Shown piece after piece: positions 19,566-28,627 of a stretch of 64,000 bases of DNA. The notes below the pieces were generated by a model that was not told where the DNA came from, made no database searches, and saw nothing but the letters and a program-made list of their open reading frames with translations. The translations under genes were made by a program, and so were the position numbers. The DNA lies in the NCBI RefSeq assembly GCF_015352425.1, contig NZ_JADKNH010000010.1, positions 124,001-188,000 of the forward strand, given 5' to 3'. This DNA comes from Fusibacter ferrireducens. GTDB taxonomy: Bacteria; Bacillota; Clostridia; Peptostreptococcales; Acidaminobacteraceae. Every line of letters begins with the position of its first letter. The stretch's first letter is position 1.

Positions 19566-19636
19566 TTAATTCATTTATGACTCCTGTATCCATTTTTCTT
19601 TCAAAATTATTTATTAAGTAGACTCCTAAAAGCATG

Positions 19637-21397
19637 CTATGTCACATCACAGCAGCCATATTTCCTAAGCTTTCGAACCACCGTAGATTGGCTCACTCCA
19701 AGTGCTTCAGCCGTTTTATAAGTGTTTTTAAACTTTTCATAAGCCTTCAAAATCATGCTTTTTTCGGTTTCTTCCATGGCTTTTTTCAGCGGCAGGACTT
19801 CTTTGATCTCCACTTTTTTCTTGGGCTTTACGAGCAATTGAACCGGCAGATCACACACTCTGATAATGTCTTTGTCAACCGTCACCATTATTCTTTCAAT
19901 GCAATTTTCCAAATCTCTTACGTTTCCTGGCCAATCGTAGTCCGCTAAAACTTCATAAACATCTAAATCAATTTTTCTATTCGTACCATATTTAGCATTC
20001 AATCTTTCCCAAAAGAGATTTGTTAGCATAATGATATCTTGCTTTCGCTCTCTCAATGGTGGAATCTCAATAGGAATAACATTCAAGCGGTAAAATAAGT
20101 CTTCTCTAAATGTCCCTGCCTTCACCATACTCTTAAGATCTTTGTTGGTTGCTGTAATGAGCCTAAAATTGGATGTAAGCGTTTCAGTGCCCCCCACTCT
20201 AGTGAATTTTTTTTCTTGAATCGCCTTTAAAATTTTCACTTGCATCTGAAGCGGCAACTCACTGATTTCATCTAAAAACAAGGTGCCATTGTTAGCAATG
20301 CTCAACTGCCCTTGCTTGCCTTCTTTTCTTGCGCCTGTAAAAGCGCCACTTTCATATCCAAATAATTCAGACTCCAATAAGGCCGCTGGAATTGCGCCAC
20401 AATTGATGCTCACAAACGCATTCTCCGAACGATCACTTTGCTTGTGAATCTCATTTGCCAGCATACTCTTGCCTACGCCTGACTCTCCTGTAATCAAAAC
20501 ATTTGAGTCCACTCGGGCAACCCTGTTTGCTGTTATCATCACTTTTTTCATTTCAGGACTTTTGGAGATCATACTCTCCTTTTGGGTTTCCTTTTGTCTT
20601 AAAATATCTAATTGATAGTAGAAATCTTGTGCTGTTTTTTTGGCCTCAGATAATTGTTCCTTAAGTATATGTACTTCTGTAATATCTTTAGCAGTACTGA
20701 TGACAGATACAAACGTCCCCTTTTCATCATACAATGGATAACCCGTTACAATTAATACCCGTCCCGAATTCGTTTTTTGTGTAATAGAGACTCTCTTCTG
20801 CTCTCTAATTACTTTTAAGGTAACCGATGGATTAAAAATACCTTTTTTTTCTAATTGAAATACATTTTTGCCTATAAAATCTTCCATTTCACCATTATAA
20901 AGTTTTTTATAAGCTTCATTGACTTTTAGAATGTTACCCTGAGCATCCGTAACTATAATTTCATCATAAGATGAATTAAAAACCGATTCTAATTCCCGAC
21001 TTATGCAATTGCAAAGTTTCAAGGTATTCACAAAAGTTTCATCATTCTGGGTATTTTCAAATACAACCGCTGCACCGACAATCTCTAAATTGATGTCAAT
21101 CGGACTGATGTTCACAAAATGAATTTCCCCACAAAGTGATGCCTTTATGTTGCAAAAACAACGTCCATTTTCCATTACTTCTACAATACTTCCAAAGGAT
21201 AAGATATTGGATAGTTCTGCTTCTTGTATTTTGCTCAAAGTACTGTTCAACTGTTTTTGCGCCCTATTGTTAGCGAAAATGATATTTTCATTTTTATCGA
21301 TAATCATCAATCCTTTATCCAATGTGTTGAAAAAAGAAAGTACTGACCCTTCACAAAAGATAGATTCCAAAATCTCATTTACTTCTAATGATACCAT
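19637..21397 (-). CDS. sigma-54-dependent activator with PAS domains
   Basis: 586-aa enhancer-binding protein. Two PAS-like regions (about 15-120 and 130-250; NSSYDEIIVTDAQGNILKVN) precede a short coiled linker and the AAA+ domain with GESGVGKS, canonical GAFTGA and LFLDEISE. The C-terminal HTH is YKTAEALGVSQSTVVRKLRK. It lies between the sigma-54-controlled permease and dehydratase genes and is the best candidate activator for one or both. AGGAGGG precedes the ATG. Confidence 0.92.
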   Translation of the reverse strand: MVSLEVNEILESIFCEGSVLSFFNTLDKGLMIIDKNENIIFANNRAQKQLNSTLSKIQEAELSNILSFGSIVEVMENGRCFCNIKASLCGEIHFVNISPIDINLEIVGAAVVFENTQNDETFVNTLKLCNCISRELESVFNSSYDEIIVTDAQGNILKVNEAYKKLYNGEMEDFIGKNVFQLEKKGIFNPSVTLKVIREQKRVSITQKTNSGRVLIVTGYPLYDEKGTFVSVISTAKDITEVHILKEQLSEAKKTAQDFYYQLDILRQKETQKESMISKSPEMKKVMITANRVARVDSNVLITGESGVGKSMLANEIHKQSDRSENAFVSINCGAIPAALLESELFGYESGAFTGARKEGKQGQLSIANNGTLFLDEISELPLQMQVKILKAIQEKKFTRVGGTETLTSNFRLITATNKDLKSMVKAGTFREDLFYRLNVIPIEIPPLRERKQDIIMLTNLFWERLNAKYGTNRKIDLDVYEVLADYDWPGNVRDLENCIERIMVTVDKDIIRVCDLPVQLLVKPKKKVEIKEVLPLKKAMEETEKSMILKAYEKFKNTYKTAEALGVSQSTVVRKLRKYGCCDVT

Positions 21398-21845
21398 TAT
21401 ACCCTCCTACTCAAATACATAAAGCGCTAAATCACAACTCAAAATTACAACTTAAAACTAATGTTAAGATAAACTTTCCCCATGCACTTTATCTCTCATT
21501 TTCATGATAATTCATTAGCTTAAGTCACGCAAGTCATTCAACTCAACTTGCCACAATTATTGATATAAATTTCACATTTATCTTCTTCAACTTAATCATA
21601 CCGCAAAATTTATGCCATAAGTCAAAACTTTCTTCCTATATATATAAGAGCTGTTGTCTCTTAATAACGTCTACGTCACTCACATTAAGGCTGTGACAGC
21701 ATCCAATTCTTTAACTTCTATAGCAGTTTTTCTATTCCTCCTCAAACGGACTTGTCAGGGATAAAATTAAGCCCTATAACCCTCTAAGGCTCTAGGATTC
21801 ACCTCTCGACGGGGTTTTTAAAGACCATAGGTGTATTATATAATC
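21398..21845. other. intergenic stretch with no recognised element
   Basis: About 450 bp between the divergent activator and dehydratase genes. Some short hairpins are visible (for example AGGGATA/TATAACCCT near 21757), but no known riboswitch or small RNA was recognised. Confidence 0.4.
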
Positions 21846-21881
21846 TGTTTCACAAACGAAACATGTTTCATTTATGAAACA
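21846..21881. promoter_or_regulatory. two abutting enhancer palindromes upstream of abfD
   Basis: TGTTTC-N6-GAAACA occurs at 21846-21863 and again at 21864-21881. The two 18-bp sites touch, placing bound dimers on nearly the same DNA face pattern. They lie about 170-205 bp upstream of a sigma-54 promoter. Confidence 0.75.
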
Positions 21882-21937
21882 GATCTTTTCAGGCCTTCAC
21901 CCATCAGACATAGCAATCTAAAAAGCAACGATCAACT

Positions 21938-21955
21938 TGTTTCATTTATGAAACA
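21938..21955. promoter_or_regulatory. third enhancer palindrome upstream of abfD
   Basis: TGTTTCATTTATGAAACA, identical to the second copy including its N6 core, 74 bp further downstream and about 95 bp before the sigma-54 promoter. Confidence 0.75.
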
Positions 21956-22050
21956 GTGCCCTTTTCTATTAACTCCATTTGTGGCCTCGAATATGCTCAG
22001 ACATCACACGGCATCGCTTGTACACGGGATTGTCACCACAGCATATTTTA

Positions 22051-22067
22051 TTGGCATGCATATTGCG
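22051..22067 (+). promoter_or_regulatory. sigma-54 promoter of the abfD operon
   Basis: TTGGCATGCATATTGC, exact GG-N10-GC, 65 bp before the abfD start codon. Confidence 0.87.
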
Positions 22068-22131
22068 TAAGTAATGGACAACAGAAACATTAAATCACCT
22101 AAATTTTTACGAATTGAAAGGAGAAATACAC

Positions 22132-23586
22132 ATGGCATTAATGAATGGAGAACAATACATTGAGAGTCTTCGAAAAATGAATATCAAGGTGTACATGTTT
22201 GGCGAACTGGTTGAAAATCCAGTGGATCATCCTATGATTCGCCCATCTATCAACTCAGTAGCTATGACTTACGAACTTGCGCATGTAGCAGAACATGAAG
22301 ATTTAATGACAGCTACTTCACACTTAACAGGGCAAAAAGTTAACCGATTTACACATCTTCATAGAAGTACTGATGATTTGAGGAAAAAAGTCAAAATGCA
22401 AAGACTGCTTGGTCAAAAGACATCTTCATGTTTCCAACGTTGCGTGGGCATGGATGCCTTCAATGCAGTGTTCAGCACAACTTTTGAAATCGACAAAAAA
22501 CACGGCACTAAATACCATGAAAATTTTATTAAGTACATGAATTTCGTACAAGAAAACGATTTAACCATAGATGGTGCTATGACAGATCCAAAGGGAGATC
22601 GCTCGCTATCTCCAAGTCAACAACCTGATCCAGATTTATTCTTACATGTTGTAGAGCAAAGAGAAGATGGTATCGTTGTTCGTGGTGCTAAAGCCCATCA
22701 AACTGGTGCTGTAAATTCTCATGAACATTTGATCATGCCAACCATTGCAATGCGTGAAGATGATAAAGCTTATGCGGTTTCTTTCGCGATCCCATCTGAT
22801 GCTGAAGGCATTTTTATGATCTACGGCAGACAATCTTGTGATACAAGACGCCTTGAAGAAGGTGCTGATATAGATCTTGGCAACAAGCAATTCGGTGGTC
22901 AAGAAGCACTTGTCGTTTTCAATGACGTCTTCATTCCAAATGATAGAATCTTCTTAAATGGTGAAACTGAGTTTGCTGGCATGTTAGTAGAACGCTTTGC
23001 TGGATACCATCGTCAAAGTTATGGTGGTTGCAAAGTAGGTGTAGGCGATGTGCTTATCGGTGCAGCTGCAGTTGCTGCGGAATACAATGGTGCAGATAAA
23101 GCTTCACACATCAAAGATAAATTGATCGAAATGACACATTTAAATGAAACACTTTATTGCTGTGGTATTGCATGCTCTAGTGAAGGTTATCCAACTGAAG
23201 CCGGTAACTACCAAATCGATCTTTTATTAGCAAATATATGTAAACAAAATGTCACTCGTTATCCATATGAAATCGCACGTTTGGCAGAAGATATTGCCGG
23301 TGGTTTAATGGTTACAATGCCTTCTGCAAAAGATTTCAAACATCCAGAAATCGGGCCAATCTGTGAAAAATACTTCAAAGGCGTCAACAAAGTGCCAACT
23401 GAACAACGTATGCGCATTTTACGTTTAATTGAAAACTTAACACTTGGAACAGCAGCAGTAGGCTACCGTACCGAATCTTTACACGGTGCAGGTTCTCCAC
23501 AGGCACAACGCATTATGATTGCAAGACAAAGTAATATGCAACACAAAAAAGAACTTGCTCGAAAAATAGCAGGTATCGACAAGTAA
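22132..23586 (+). CDS. abfD: 4-hydroxybutyryl-CoA dehydratase / vinylacetyl-CoA isomerase
   Basis: [4Fe-4S] and FAD radical dehydratase converting 4-hydroxybutyryl-CoA to crotonyl-CoA. At 484 aa it matches the Clostridium aminobutyricum enzyme in length and along its sequence. Cluster ligands are visible: two Cys in SSCFQRCVGMDAF, His and Cys in AGYHRQSYGGCKVG. The frame opens at 22114, but AAAGGAG stands 8 bp before the ATG at 22132. It is the first gene of a three-gene operon under a sigma-54 promoter. The enzyme is oxygen sensitive in characterised strains, so an anaerobe is implied. Confidence 0.97.
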   Translation: MALMNGEQYIESLRKMNIKVYMFGELVENPVDHPMIRPSINSVAMTYELAHVAEHEDLMTATSHLTGQKVNRFTHLHRSTDDLRKKVKMQRLLGQKTSSCFQRCVGMDAFNAVFSTTFEIDKKHGTKYHENFIKYMNFVQENDLTIDGAMTDPKGDRSLSPSQQPDPDLFLHVVEQREDGIVVRGAKAHQTGAVNSHEHLIMPTIAMREDDKAYAVSFAIPSDAEGIFMIYGRQSCDTRRLEEGADIDLGNKQFGGQEALVVFNDVFIPNDRIFLNGETEFAGMLVERFAGYHRQSYGGCKVGVGDVLIGAAAVAAEYNGADKASHIKDKLIEMTHLNETLYCCGIACSSEGYPTEAGNYQIDLLLANICKQNVTRYPYEIARLAEDIAGGLMVTMPSAKDFKHPEIGPICEKYFKGVNKVPTEQRMRILRLIENLTLGTAAVGYRTESLHGAGSPQAQRIMIARQSNMQHKKELARKIAGIDK

Positions 23587-23607
23587 ATGAATTAGAGGTG
23601 TATAATC

Positions 23608-23901
23608 ATGTTTGATCAAATCAAGAAGGTCTTAATAGAAGAGGTTAGGCCTCAGCTCATGCTCCATTCTGGAGATATTGAACTCTTAAAAGTAGAAAAC
23701 AATACAGTAGAAGTCAAATTATTAGGCGCTTGTAGTAATTGTCCTTCGGCAAAATTGACACTCCTAGAAGTGGTTGAAGCGACATTAACAAAACGTTTTC
23801 CTGAAATAGAACGCGTTATTTCCGTTAGCGAAACCAGTGAGGAATTGATTGATTTTGCCAAAAAACTATTGAGCAAGACAACATCGAGTGATCTCCATTG
23901 A
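23608..23901 (+). CDS. NifU C-terminal-domain-like Fe-S protein
   Basis: 97-aa protein with the NifU/Nfu fold pattern: a conserved CxxC in ACSNCPSAKLTLLEVVEATL that would carry or transfer a 4Fe-4S cluster. It sits 21 bp after abfD, and its stop codon overlaps the TTG start of the next gene, so translation is coupled. A role in cluster delivery to AbfD is inferred from the operon. Confidence 0.85.
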   Translation: MFDQIKKVLIEEVRPQLMLHSGDIELLKVENNTVEVKLLGACSNCPSAKLTLLEVVEATLTKRFPEIERVISVSETSEELIDFAKKLLSKTTSSDLH

Positions 23902-25478
23902 AGATTGGCATACAGTATTGCGGCGGATGTAACCCACGCTATAACCGCACTGCGTTTGCAGAACGTATTAAAGACACTTTATCTCATTGTATTGTTTTCG
24001 AAAAAGCCACCGAGACATCAGACTATGATGCACTCCTCGTTATCAATGGGTGTAGGAACGCATGCACCCATTTTTCTCGTTTTTCAGCAAAGCTGGGTGT
24101 TATTCAGGTGACTCATGACTCAGATTATGAAAAAGTCATGAATCACATTGCCCACTATAAAAGTCAAAAAAAACAGGAGATAACCATGAACGTTCATCAA
24201 CTCTATAATCAAAAAAGAACCTCCGCCGAAGAAGCCGTTAAAAGGATACATTCTGGTGATCGCGTCATTATTGGTCACGCAGCAAGTGAACCTAAAACAT
24301 TAATTGATGCAATGGTCAAAAATAAGGAACAGTATGAAAACGTTGAAATCGTCCACATGGTCGCACTTGGAAAAACGGATTATACCAACCCAGAAATGGC
24401 CAAACATTTCAGACATAACGCGCTCTTCGTCTCCGGAAGTACACGTGGTCCCATAAAAGAAAATCGTGCAGATTATACGCCATGTTTTTTTTATCAAATC
24501 CCAAAACTATTGACTGAAGGCAATTTAAAGCCTGATGTGGCGTTAATCCAATTAAGTCCTCCAGATGCTCACGGCTATTGCAGCTTTGGTCTGTCGGTTG
24601 ATTATACAAAACCCGCTGCTCTGGCTGCTAAAACTGTCATTGCAGAAATCAACGGTCAAATGCCTCGTACTGCTGGGGATTCTCTTATACACATTTCTGA
24701 ACTCGATTACATTGTGGAAGCTTCTTATCCAATTATCGAGTTGCCGCCACCGCGAATTGGCGATGTGGAAAGAGCCATAGGCGAGCATTGTGCTTCACTT
24801 ATAGAAGATGGCTCCACCCTTCAATTGGGGATCGGTTCCATTCCAGATGCCGTCTTACTCTTTTTGAAAGATAAAAAAGACCTTGGCATTCACACGGAAA
24901 TGTTCTCAGATGGCGTTGTTGAATTAGTCGAAGCAGGTGTTGTCAACAACAGCCAAAAGACGTTACACAAAGGTAAAATGGTGGCCACATTCTTGATGGG
25001 TACTAAACGCCTTTATGATTTTGTTCATAACAACCCCATGGTTGAAATGTATCCTGTGGATTATGTAAATGATCCCTGTGTGATCATGAAAAATGCCAAG
25101 ATGGTCTCTATCAATTCATGTATCCAAGTGGACTTAATGGGACAAGTGGTCTCCGATAGCATTGGTTTAACTCAATTTAGTGGTGTTGGAGGTCAAGTGG
25201 ACTACGTGCGTGGTGCAAGTATGACCAAAGATGGCAAATCCATCATTGCAATGCCTTCAACGGCTAGCAAGGGCACAATTTCTAGAATTGTGCCTTTCAT
25301 AGACCACGGTTCTGCTGTGACGACCTCTAGAAACGATGTACATTATGTCATCACAGAATATGGTATCGCCGATTTGAGAGGCAAGACGTTACGAGATCGG
25401 GCTACTGCACTTATCGCTATTGCTCATCCTAAATTCCAAGCAGAACTTAATGAGGAATGGCATAGACGTTTTTCATAA
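23898..25478 (+). CDS. abfT: 4-hydroxybutyrate CoA-transferase with extra Cys-rich N-terminal domain
   Basis: CoA-transferase activating 4-hydroxybutyrate with acetyl-CoA. From residue 97 the protein (430 aa) matches C. aminobutyricum 4-hydroxybutyrate CoA-transferase, including the glutamate loop LGIHTEMFSDGVVEL and FSGVGGQVDYVRGAS. Residues 1-96 are an extra domain with CGGC and CRNAC cysteine motifs, not part of known AbfT. The long form starts at a TTG overlapping the stop of the NifU-like gene. An internal ATG at 24186 with its own AGGAGA site could give the transferase alone, so two products are possible. Confidence 0.9.
   Translation: MKIGIQYCGGCNPRYNRTAFAERIKDTLSHCIVFEKATETSDYDALLVINGCRNACTHFSRFSAKLGVIQVTHDSDYEKVMNHIAHYKSQKKQEITMNVHQLYNQKRTSAEEAVKRIHSGDRVIIGHAASEPKTLIDAMVKNKEQYENVEIVHMVALGKTDYTNPEMAKHFRHNALFVSGSTRGPIKENRADYTPCFFYQIPKLLTEGNLKPDVALIQLSPPDAHGYCSFGLSVDYTKPAALAAKTVIAEINGQMPRTAGDSLIHISELDYIVEASYPIIELPPPRIGDVERAIGEHCASLIEDGSTLQLGIGSIPDAVLLFLKDKKDLGIHTEMFSDGVVELVEAGVVNNSQKTLHKGKMVATFLMGTKRLYDFVHNNPMVEMYPVDYVNDPCVIMKNAKMVSINSCIQVDLMGQVVSDSIGLTQFSGVGGQVDYVRGASMTKDGKSIIAMPSTASKGTISRIVPFIDHGSAVTTSRNDVHYVITEYGIADLRGKTLRDRATALIAIAHPKFQAELNEEWHRRFS
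24175..24188 (+). promoter_or_regulatory. internal ribosome binding site and start within abfT
   Basis: AGGAGA, 5-nt spacer, ATG at 24186, in frame inside the long reading frame, exactly where similarity to stand-alone AbfT begins. There is no stop between the two parts. Confidence 0.6.
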
Positions 25479-25628
25479 ATAGAACAGTGCTCAGTCCGTT
25501 TTAAAGAGATTATAAAGATGTTTTACAGACGTACTCTTGATGCGCTGAGATGTATTGCAAATACAGTGTAGGCTGTTATCTATAGATATACTGTAGGACA
25601 AGTACAGCATCAAGATACATTGACAAGT

Positions 25629-25782
25629 GGGTGTTGCAAATCTAAGAATTAGATGAGCAACACCCCTTTTTTCTTAATCTATTGATGCTTCTTGGGTTGA
25701 GATTAAACATCATAATTTCATAATTAGAGATTTGCTCCATATTTTTTTATATAGGTTTCCACATTAAATTTCGCTTTAATTA
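25629..25782 (-). mobile_element. miniature IS1182-type relic with terminator-like end
   Basis: A GGGTGTTGC/GCAACACCC hairpin followed by TTTTTT (25629-25672) is almost identical, loop included, to the hairpin ending the transposase relic at 39101. About 100 bp further, 25751-25780 matches the first codons of that transposase on the minus strand. This is an internally deleted copy keeping both ends. The hairpin may now serve as the abfT terminator. Confidence 0.6.
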
Positions 25783-25829
25783 TATTATATGGGATTTCGA
25801 GTAAAATCTACTCCTAATCCATACTGAAT

Positions 25830-26279
25830 TTAAAACGCAATTTTATCCGCTGCAATTTCATCTAGTTTTGCTAATGTCCTACAAGTGGCTTCTAAATCTG
25901 CCTTTGGAATCCCTCTGAAGAGAGCATCCAAAATCTGCTTATCCTTTTGATCTCTCTCCTCCCAATAAGCTTGCTTGTCCGGTGAGGATTTAACTCGAAT
26001 AACACGTCTATCATTAGGATCACAATACATCGTTACAAAACCCTTTCTCTCAAGCTGAACTAAGAGCGCCTTGACATTTTGATGCGATGTTCCCAGCGTA
26101 CCGGAAATTTCTTTAATGGTTGGCTCATGTTGAAAAGCATTGCCCAACACAATCAGCAACATAAATTGTTTTAAAGTTAATGCCTCTTTCGAATAGGATC
26201 GGTTCAAGATCACTTCCCACTTTCGACTTACAAGCATCACCGTCGCAAAAATATGTTTGATCAACATCGGTGAGTCCAT
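25830..26279 (-). CDS. MarR-family transcriptional regulator
   Basis: 149-aa winged-helix repressor-type protein: the recognition region reads IKEISGTLGTSHQNVKALLV, followed by a wing with DPNDRRVIRVKSS. It stands alone between the abf operon and larB, both neighbours more than 300 bp away. Target and ligand are unknown. AAAGGAG precedes the ATG. Confidence 0.88.
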   Translation of the reverse strand: MDSPMLIKHIFATVMLVSRKWEVILNRSYSKEALTLKQFMLLIVLGNAFQHEPTIKEISGTLGTSHQNVKALLVQLERKGFVTMYCDPNDRRVIRVKSSPDKQAYWEERDQKDKQILDALFRGIPKADLEATCRTLAKLDEIAADKIAF

Positions 26280-26659
26280 GGTATATCTCCTTTAAAAAAA
26301 AAATGACATATATTGAATTAGCAGTATATTACGCATATTAGGTAATGTACTACTTGTAATATATATCAAATATTTTTACATGACAAGAACTATCTGCTTC
26401 ACACTGGAAGCGTACTCATGGGTAAAAATTAATCTGGTTTCTAAAATTGAAGTCTCCAATATTCAATTGAATCCCATTGATAAGGATGTATGCAGGGTGC
26501 TTGTGAAGCCAATAGGGCACATGCCTAAGCAGAAATAGAAGTGAAGAATAATAGGATTGCTAAAATTATTATTCTCGTACATAAATTACTATTTTAGTGC
26601 ATAAAAACGAAAGTTTAGTTTTTTAGCATTAAATTTATATGCATCTTTTAGCCCTATAG
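26280..26659. other. intergenic stretch with no recognised element
   Basis: AT-rich 380 bp between the MarR gene and larB. Read on both strands for a LarC2-like coding remnant, RNA gene or clear terminator; none was seen. Confidence 0.4.
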
Positions 26660-27406
26660 CTATCGCTGATTTATCATACTTGCAGTATATCCTGCACCAA
26701 AACCATTATCAATATTAACGACACACACACCGCTTGCACAAGAATTTAACATGGATAGCAATGCTGCCAGACCATTAAATGATGCACCATAACCGACACT
26801 CGTAGGGACTGCAATTACAGGACAGTCCACAAGTCCACCAACGACACTTGCAATTGCACCTTCCATACCTGCCACTGCAATGATTACTTTTGCACTCATA
26901 ATTTCATCAAGATGAGCTAACAAACGATGTAATCCGGCTACACCCACATCATACAATCTTATGACGTGATTTCCAAAAGCTTCTGCGGTTATGGCAGCTT
27001 CCTCAGCAACGGGCATATCACTTGTTCCCCCTGATACAACAACAATACTACCATGCCCACGATTTGATTGAAATGCACCAATAATACCGATTCTGCTCAT
27101 TGGATCATATTGAATTTGATACTTTTCTCTAATTTGATCTGCAACCTCTTGACCTATTCTTGTTATAAGGATTACCTTTTCTTGATTATTGATCATCACA
27201 CTGATAATTTCAATAATTTGCTCTACTGTTTTTCCTGCACCATATATGACCTCAGGATAACCTTGCCTCAATTTTCGATGATGATCAATCTTTGCAAAAC
27301 CAATGTCTTCAAAGGGTTGCTTTTTTAGTTTTAAGAGTGCTTTTTCCCGAGTTATCTCTCCATTTTGCAACTTATTTAAAATATCTTCTATAAACTGATC
27401 ACCCAT
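26660..27406 (-). CDS. larB: LarB, nickel-pincer cofactor biosynthesis carboxylase
   Basis: 248 aa. In lactate-racemase systems LarB carboxylates and hydrolyses nicotinic acid adenine dinucleotide at the first step of nickel-pincer nucleotide synthesis. The PurE-like C-terminal core is clear: VVSGGTSDMPVAEEAAITAE, VAGMEGAIASVVGGLVDCPV and PTSVGYGASFNGLAALLSML. It follows larC by 51 bp as last gene of the minus-strand operon starting at 30406. No LarA or LarE is in the window. Confidence 0.92.
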   Translation of the reverse strand: MGDQFIEDILNKLQNGEITREKALLKLKKQPFEDIGFAKIDHHRKLRQGYPEVIYGAGKTVEQIIEIISVMINNQEKVILITRIGQEVADQIREKYQIQYDPMSRIGIIGAFQSNRGHGSIVVVSGGTSDMPVAEEAAITAEAFGNHVIRLYDVGVAGLHRLLAHLDEIMSAKVIIAVAGMEGAIASVVGGLVDCPVIAVPTSVGYGASFNGLAALLSMLNSCASGVCVVNIDNGFGAGYTASMINQR

Positions 27407-27457
27407 AATCTGCCTACTTTCATCGTTCTAAGAAATATATTACTGGAAACAATATTA

Positions 27458-28225
27458 TTATATGAGATCACCCATAACAACTTTTACAGCTCCACGTTTC
27501 CCAGTATTTCGTTTTCCTCTGCCATAACCGATTTTGTGAATGACCATTTGAGGCATTTCTTGATATTTTTCTGCTAAACATTTGATAATGCCCATCCCTG
27601 TAGGCGTAATCATCTCAGTATGGACCTCTTCTTGAACCAAAGGAATATTTGCATTTTCAAGCATATTCTTAACGGCTGGTACTGGCACTGGCAAAACCAT
27701 GCCATTCCGACACTTTATAAAACCACTTCCATCATGCAACTCAGAAGCAAGTATTTTATCTGGAGAAAGGGCAGCAATGCAAATCGAAACACCCACAATA
27801 TCTATGATTGAATCTATTGCACCAATTTCGTGAAAATAGACATTCTCCAACTCTTTTCCATGTGCCTTCGCTTCTGCTAAAGCGATTTCTAAAAAAATAT
27901 GTTTACTCATTTTTTTTGCACGATCGTTAATGGTACTTGAATCTATAATCCTATTGATGTGTATCAAATTTCTATTTTTCTCCACACTGCAATAATCATC
28001 TGTATTTGGGTCAGCTAATATCAGCGCTTCATCTATAATCACATCTACGTCGGTCATCATGATATTATTTTTTTCTATTTTTTTAACAATCAACTCATAA
28101 CCCGTAATATTTAATTTCAAAAGTTCATTTTGTAAATATTGTGAATCCACGCCTAAATCAATAAGCGCTCCTAGAGACATATCACCACTAATCCCTGACG
28201 TACAATCAAAATATAATACTTTCAT
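27458..28225 (-). CDS. larC: LarC N-terminal domain only (LarC1), nickel insertion protein
   Basis: Nickel-inserting cyclometallase of pincer-cofactor synthesis. The N-terminal domain is intact: YFDCTSGISGDMSLGALIDL, FHEIGAIDSIIDIVG, and TPTGMGIIKCLAEKY. It stops after 255 aa (KRGAVKVVMGDLI), while the family usually has about 400 aa including a C-terminal LarC2 domain, in Lactobacillus joined by frameshifting. Only 51 bp separate it from larB, so no LarC2 follows. Start chosen at the ATG 28225 after GGGAG. Confidence 0.85.
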   Translation of the reverse strand: MKVLYFDCTSGISGDMSLGALIDLGVDSQYLQNELLKLNITGYELIVKKIEKNNIMMTDVDVIIDEALILADPNTDDYCSVEKNRNLIHINRIIDSSTINDRAKKMSKHIFLEIALAEAKAHGKELENVYFHEIGAIDSIIDIVGVSICIAALSPDKILASELHDGSGFIKCRNGMVLPVPVPAVKNMLENANIPLVQEEVHTEMITPTGMGIIKCLAEKYQEMPQMVIHKIGYGRGKRNTGKRGAVKVVMGDLI

Positions 28226-28239
28226 ATCTGCTCCCAACT

Positions 28240-28512
28240 CTAATTACCATTTTCTCTTAATGCAGTTTGGTACATTTCATCCCATGTTTTAAATTTTGTT
28301 TTACCCTGAACAGATTTATCAAATGCAAACCGGTCACCCACTACAAAATCAACATCCCATTTGATGAAAACTGCCGTTGAAAATGTATATTCTTCAAAAG
28401 AGTTATAGTGCGTGTATTTTTTCATAAACGCATCATTGAACAGTGCTTCTAACTCTTCTCTACTTTCGTAGAGTGCAACCATCCTCGTTCCATGCTCATC
28501 AAATTTACTCAT
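28240..28512 (-). CDS. unrecognised 90-aa protein in the larC/dehydrogenase operon
   Basis: Small acidic, aromatic-rich soluble protein with no signal or membrane segment. I do not recognise a family. It has a good ribosome site (AGGAAAGAAGG) and lies 15 bp before larC, downstream of the dehydrogenase, so it is a real operon member. It could be a small subunit or chaperone for a neighbouring enzyme; this is speculation. Confidence 0.7.
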   Translation of the reverse strand: MSKFDEHGTRMVALYESREELEALFNDAFMKKYTHYNSFEEYTFSTAVFIKWDVDFVVGDRFAFDKSVQGKTKFKTWDEMYQTALRENGN

Positions 28513-28627
28513 AAATAGACGCCTTCTTTCCTAAATCTATCTCTTTGTCTAATATGGCTTATGTTTTTATCAGTGAAATTCATTTTCGAGCTATTTGCAA
28601 TAAGCTCGAAAACGAATCCAAAGTTGA

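Noticed and set aside
21660-21845. Possible riboswitch or structured RNA in the abfD upstream region
   Set aside because: Short hairpins only; no motif of a known riboswitch class was recognised on either strand.
27407-27457. Programmed frameshift from larC1 into larC2
   Set aside because: Only 51 bp separate the larC stop and larB start, and no LarC2-like coding exists there or in 26280-26659.
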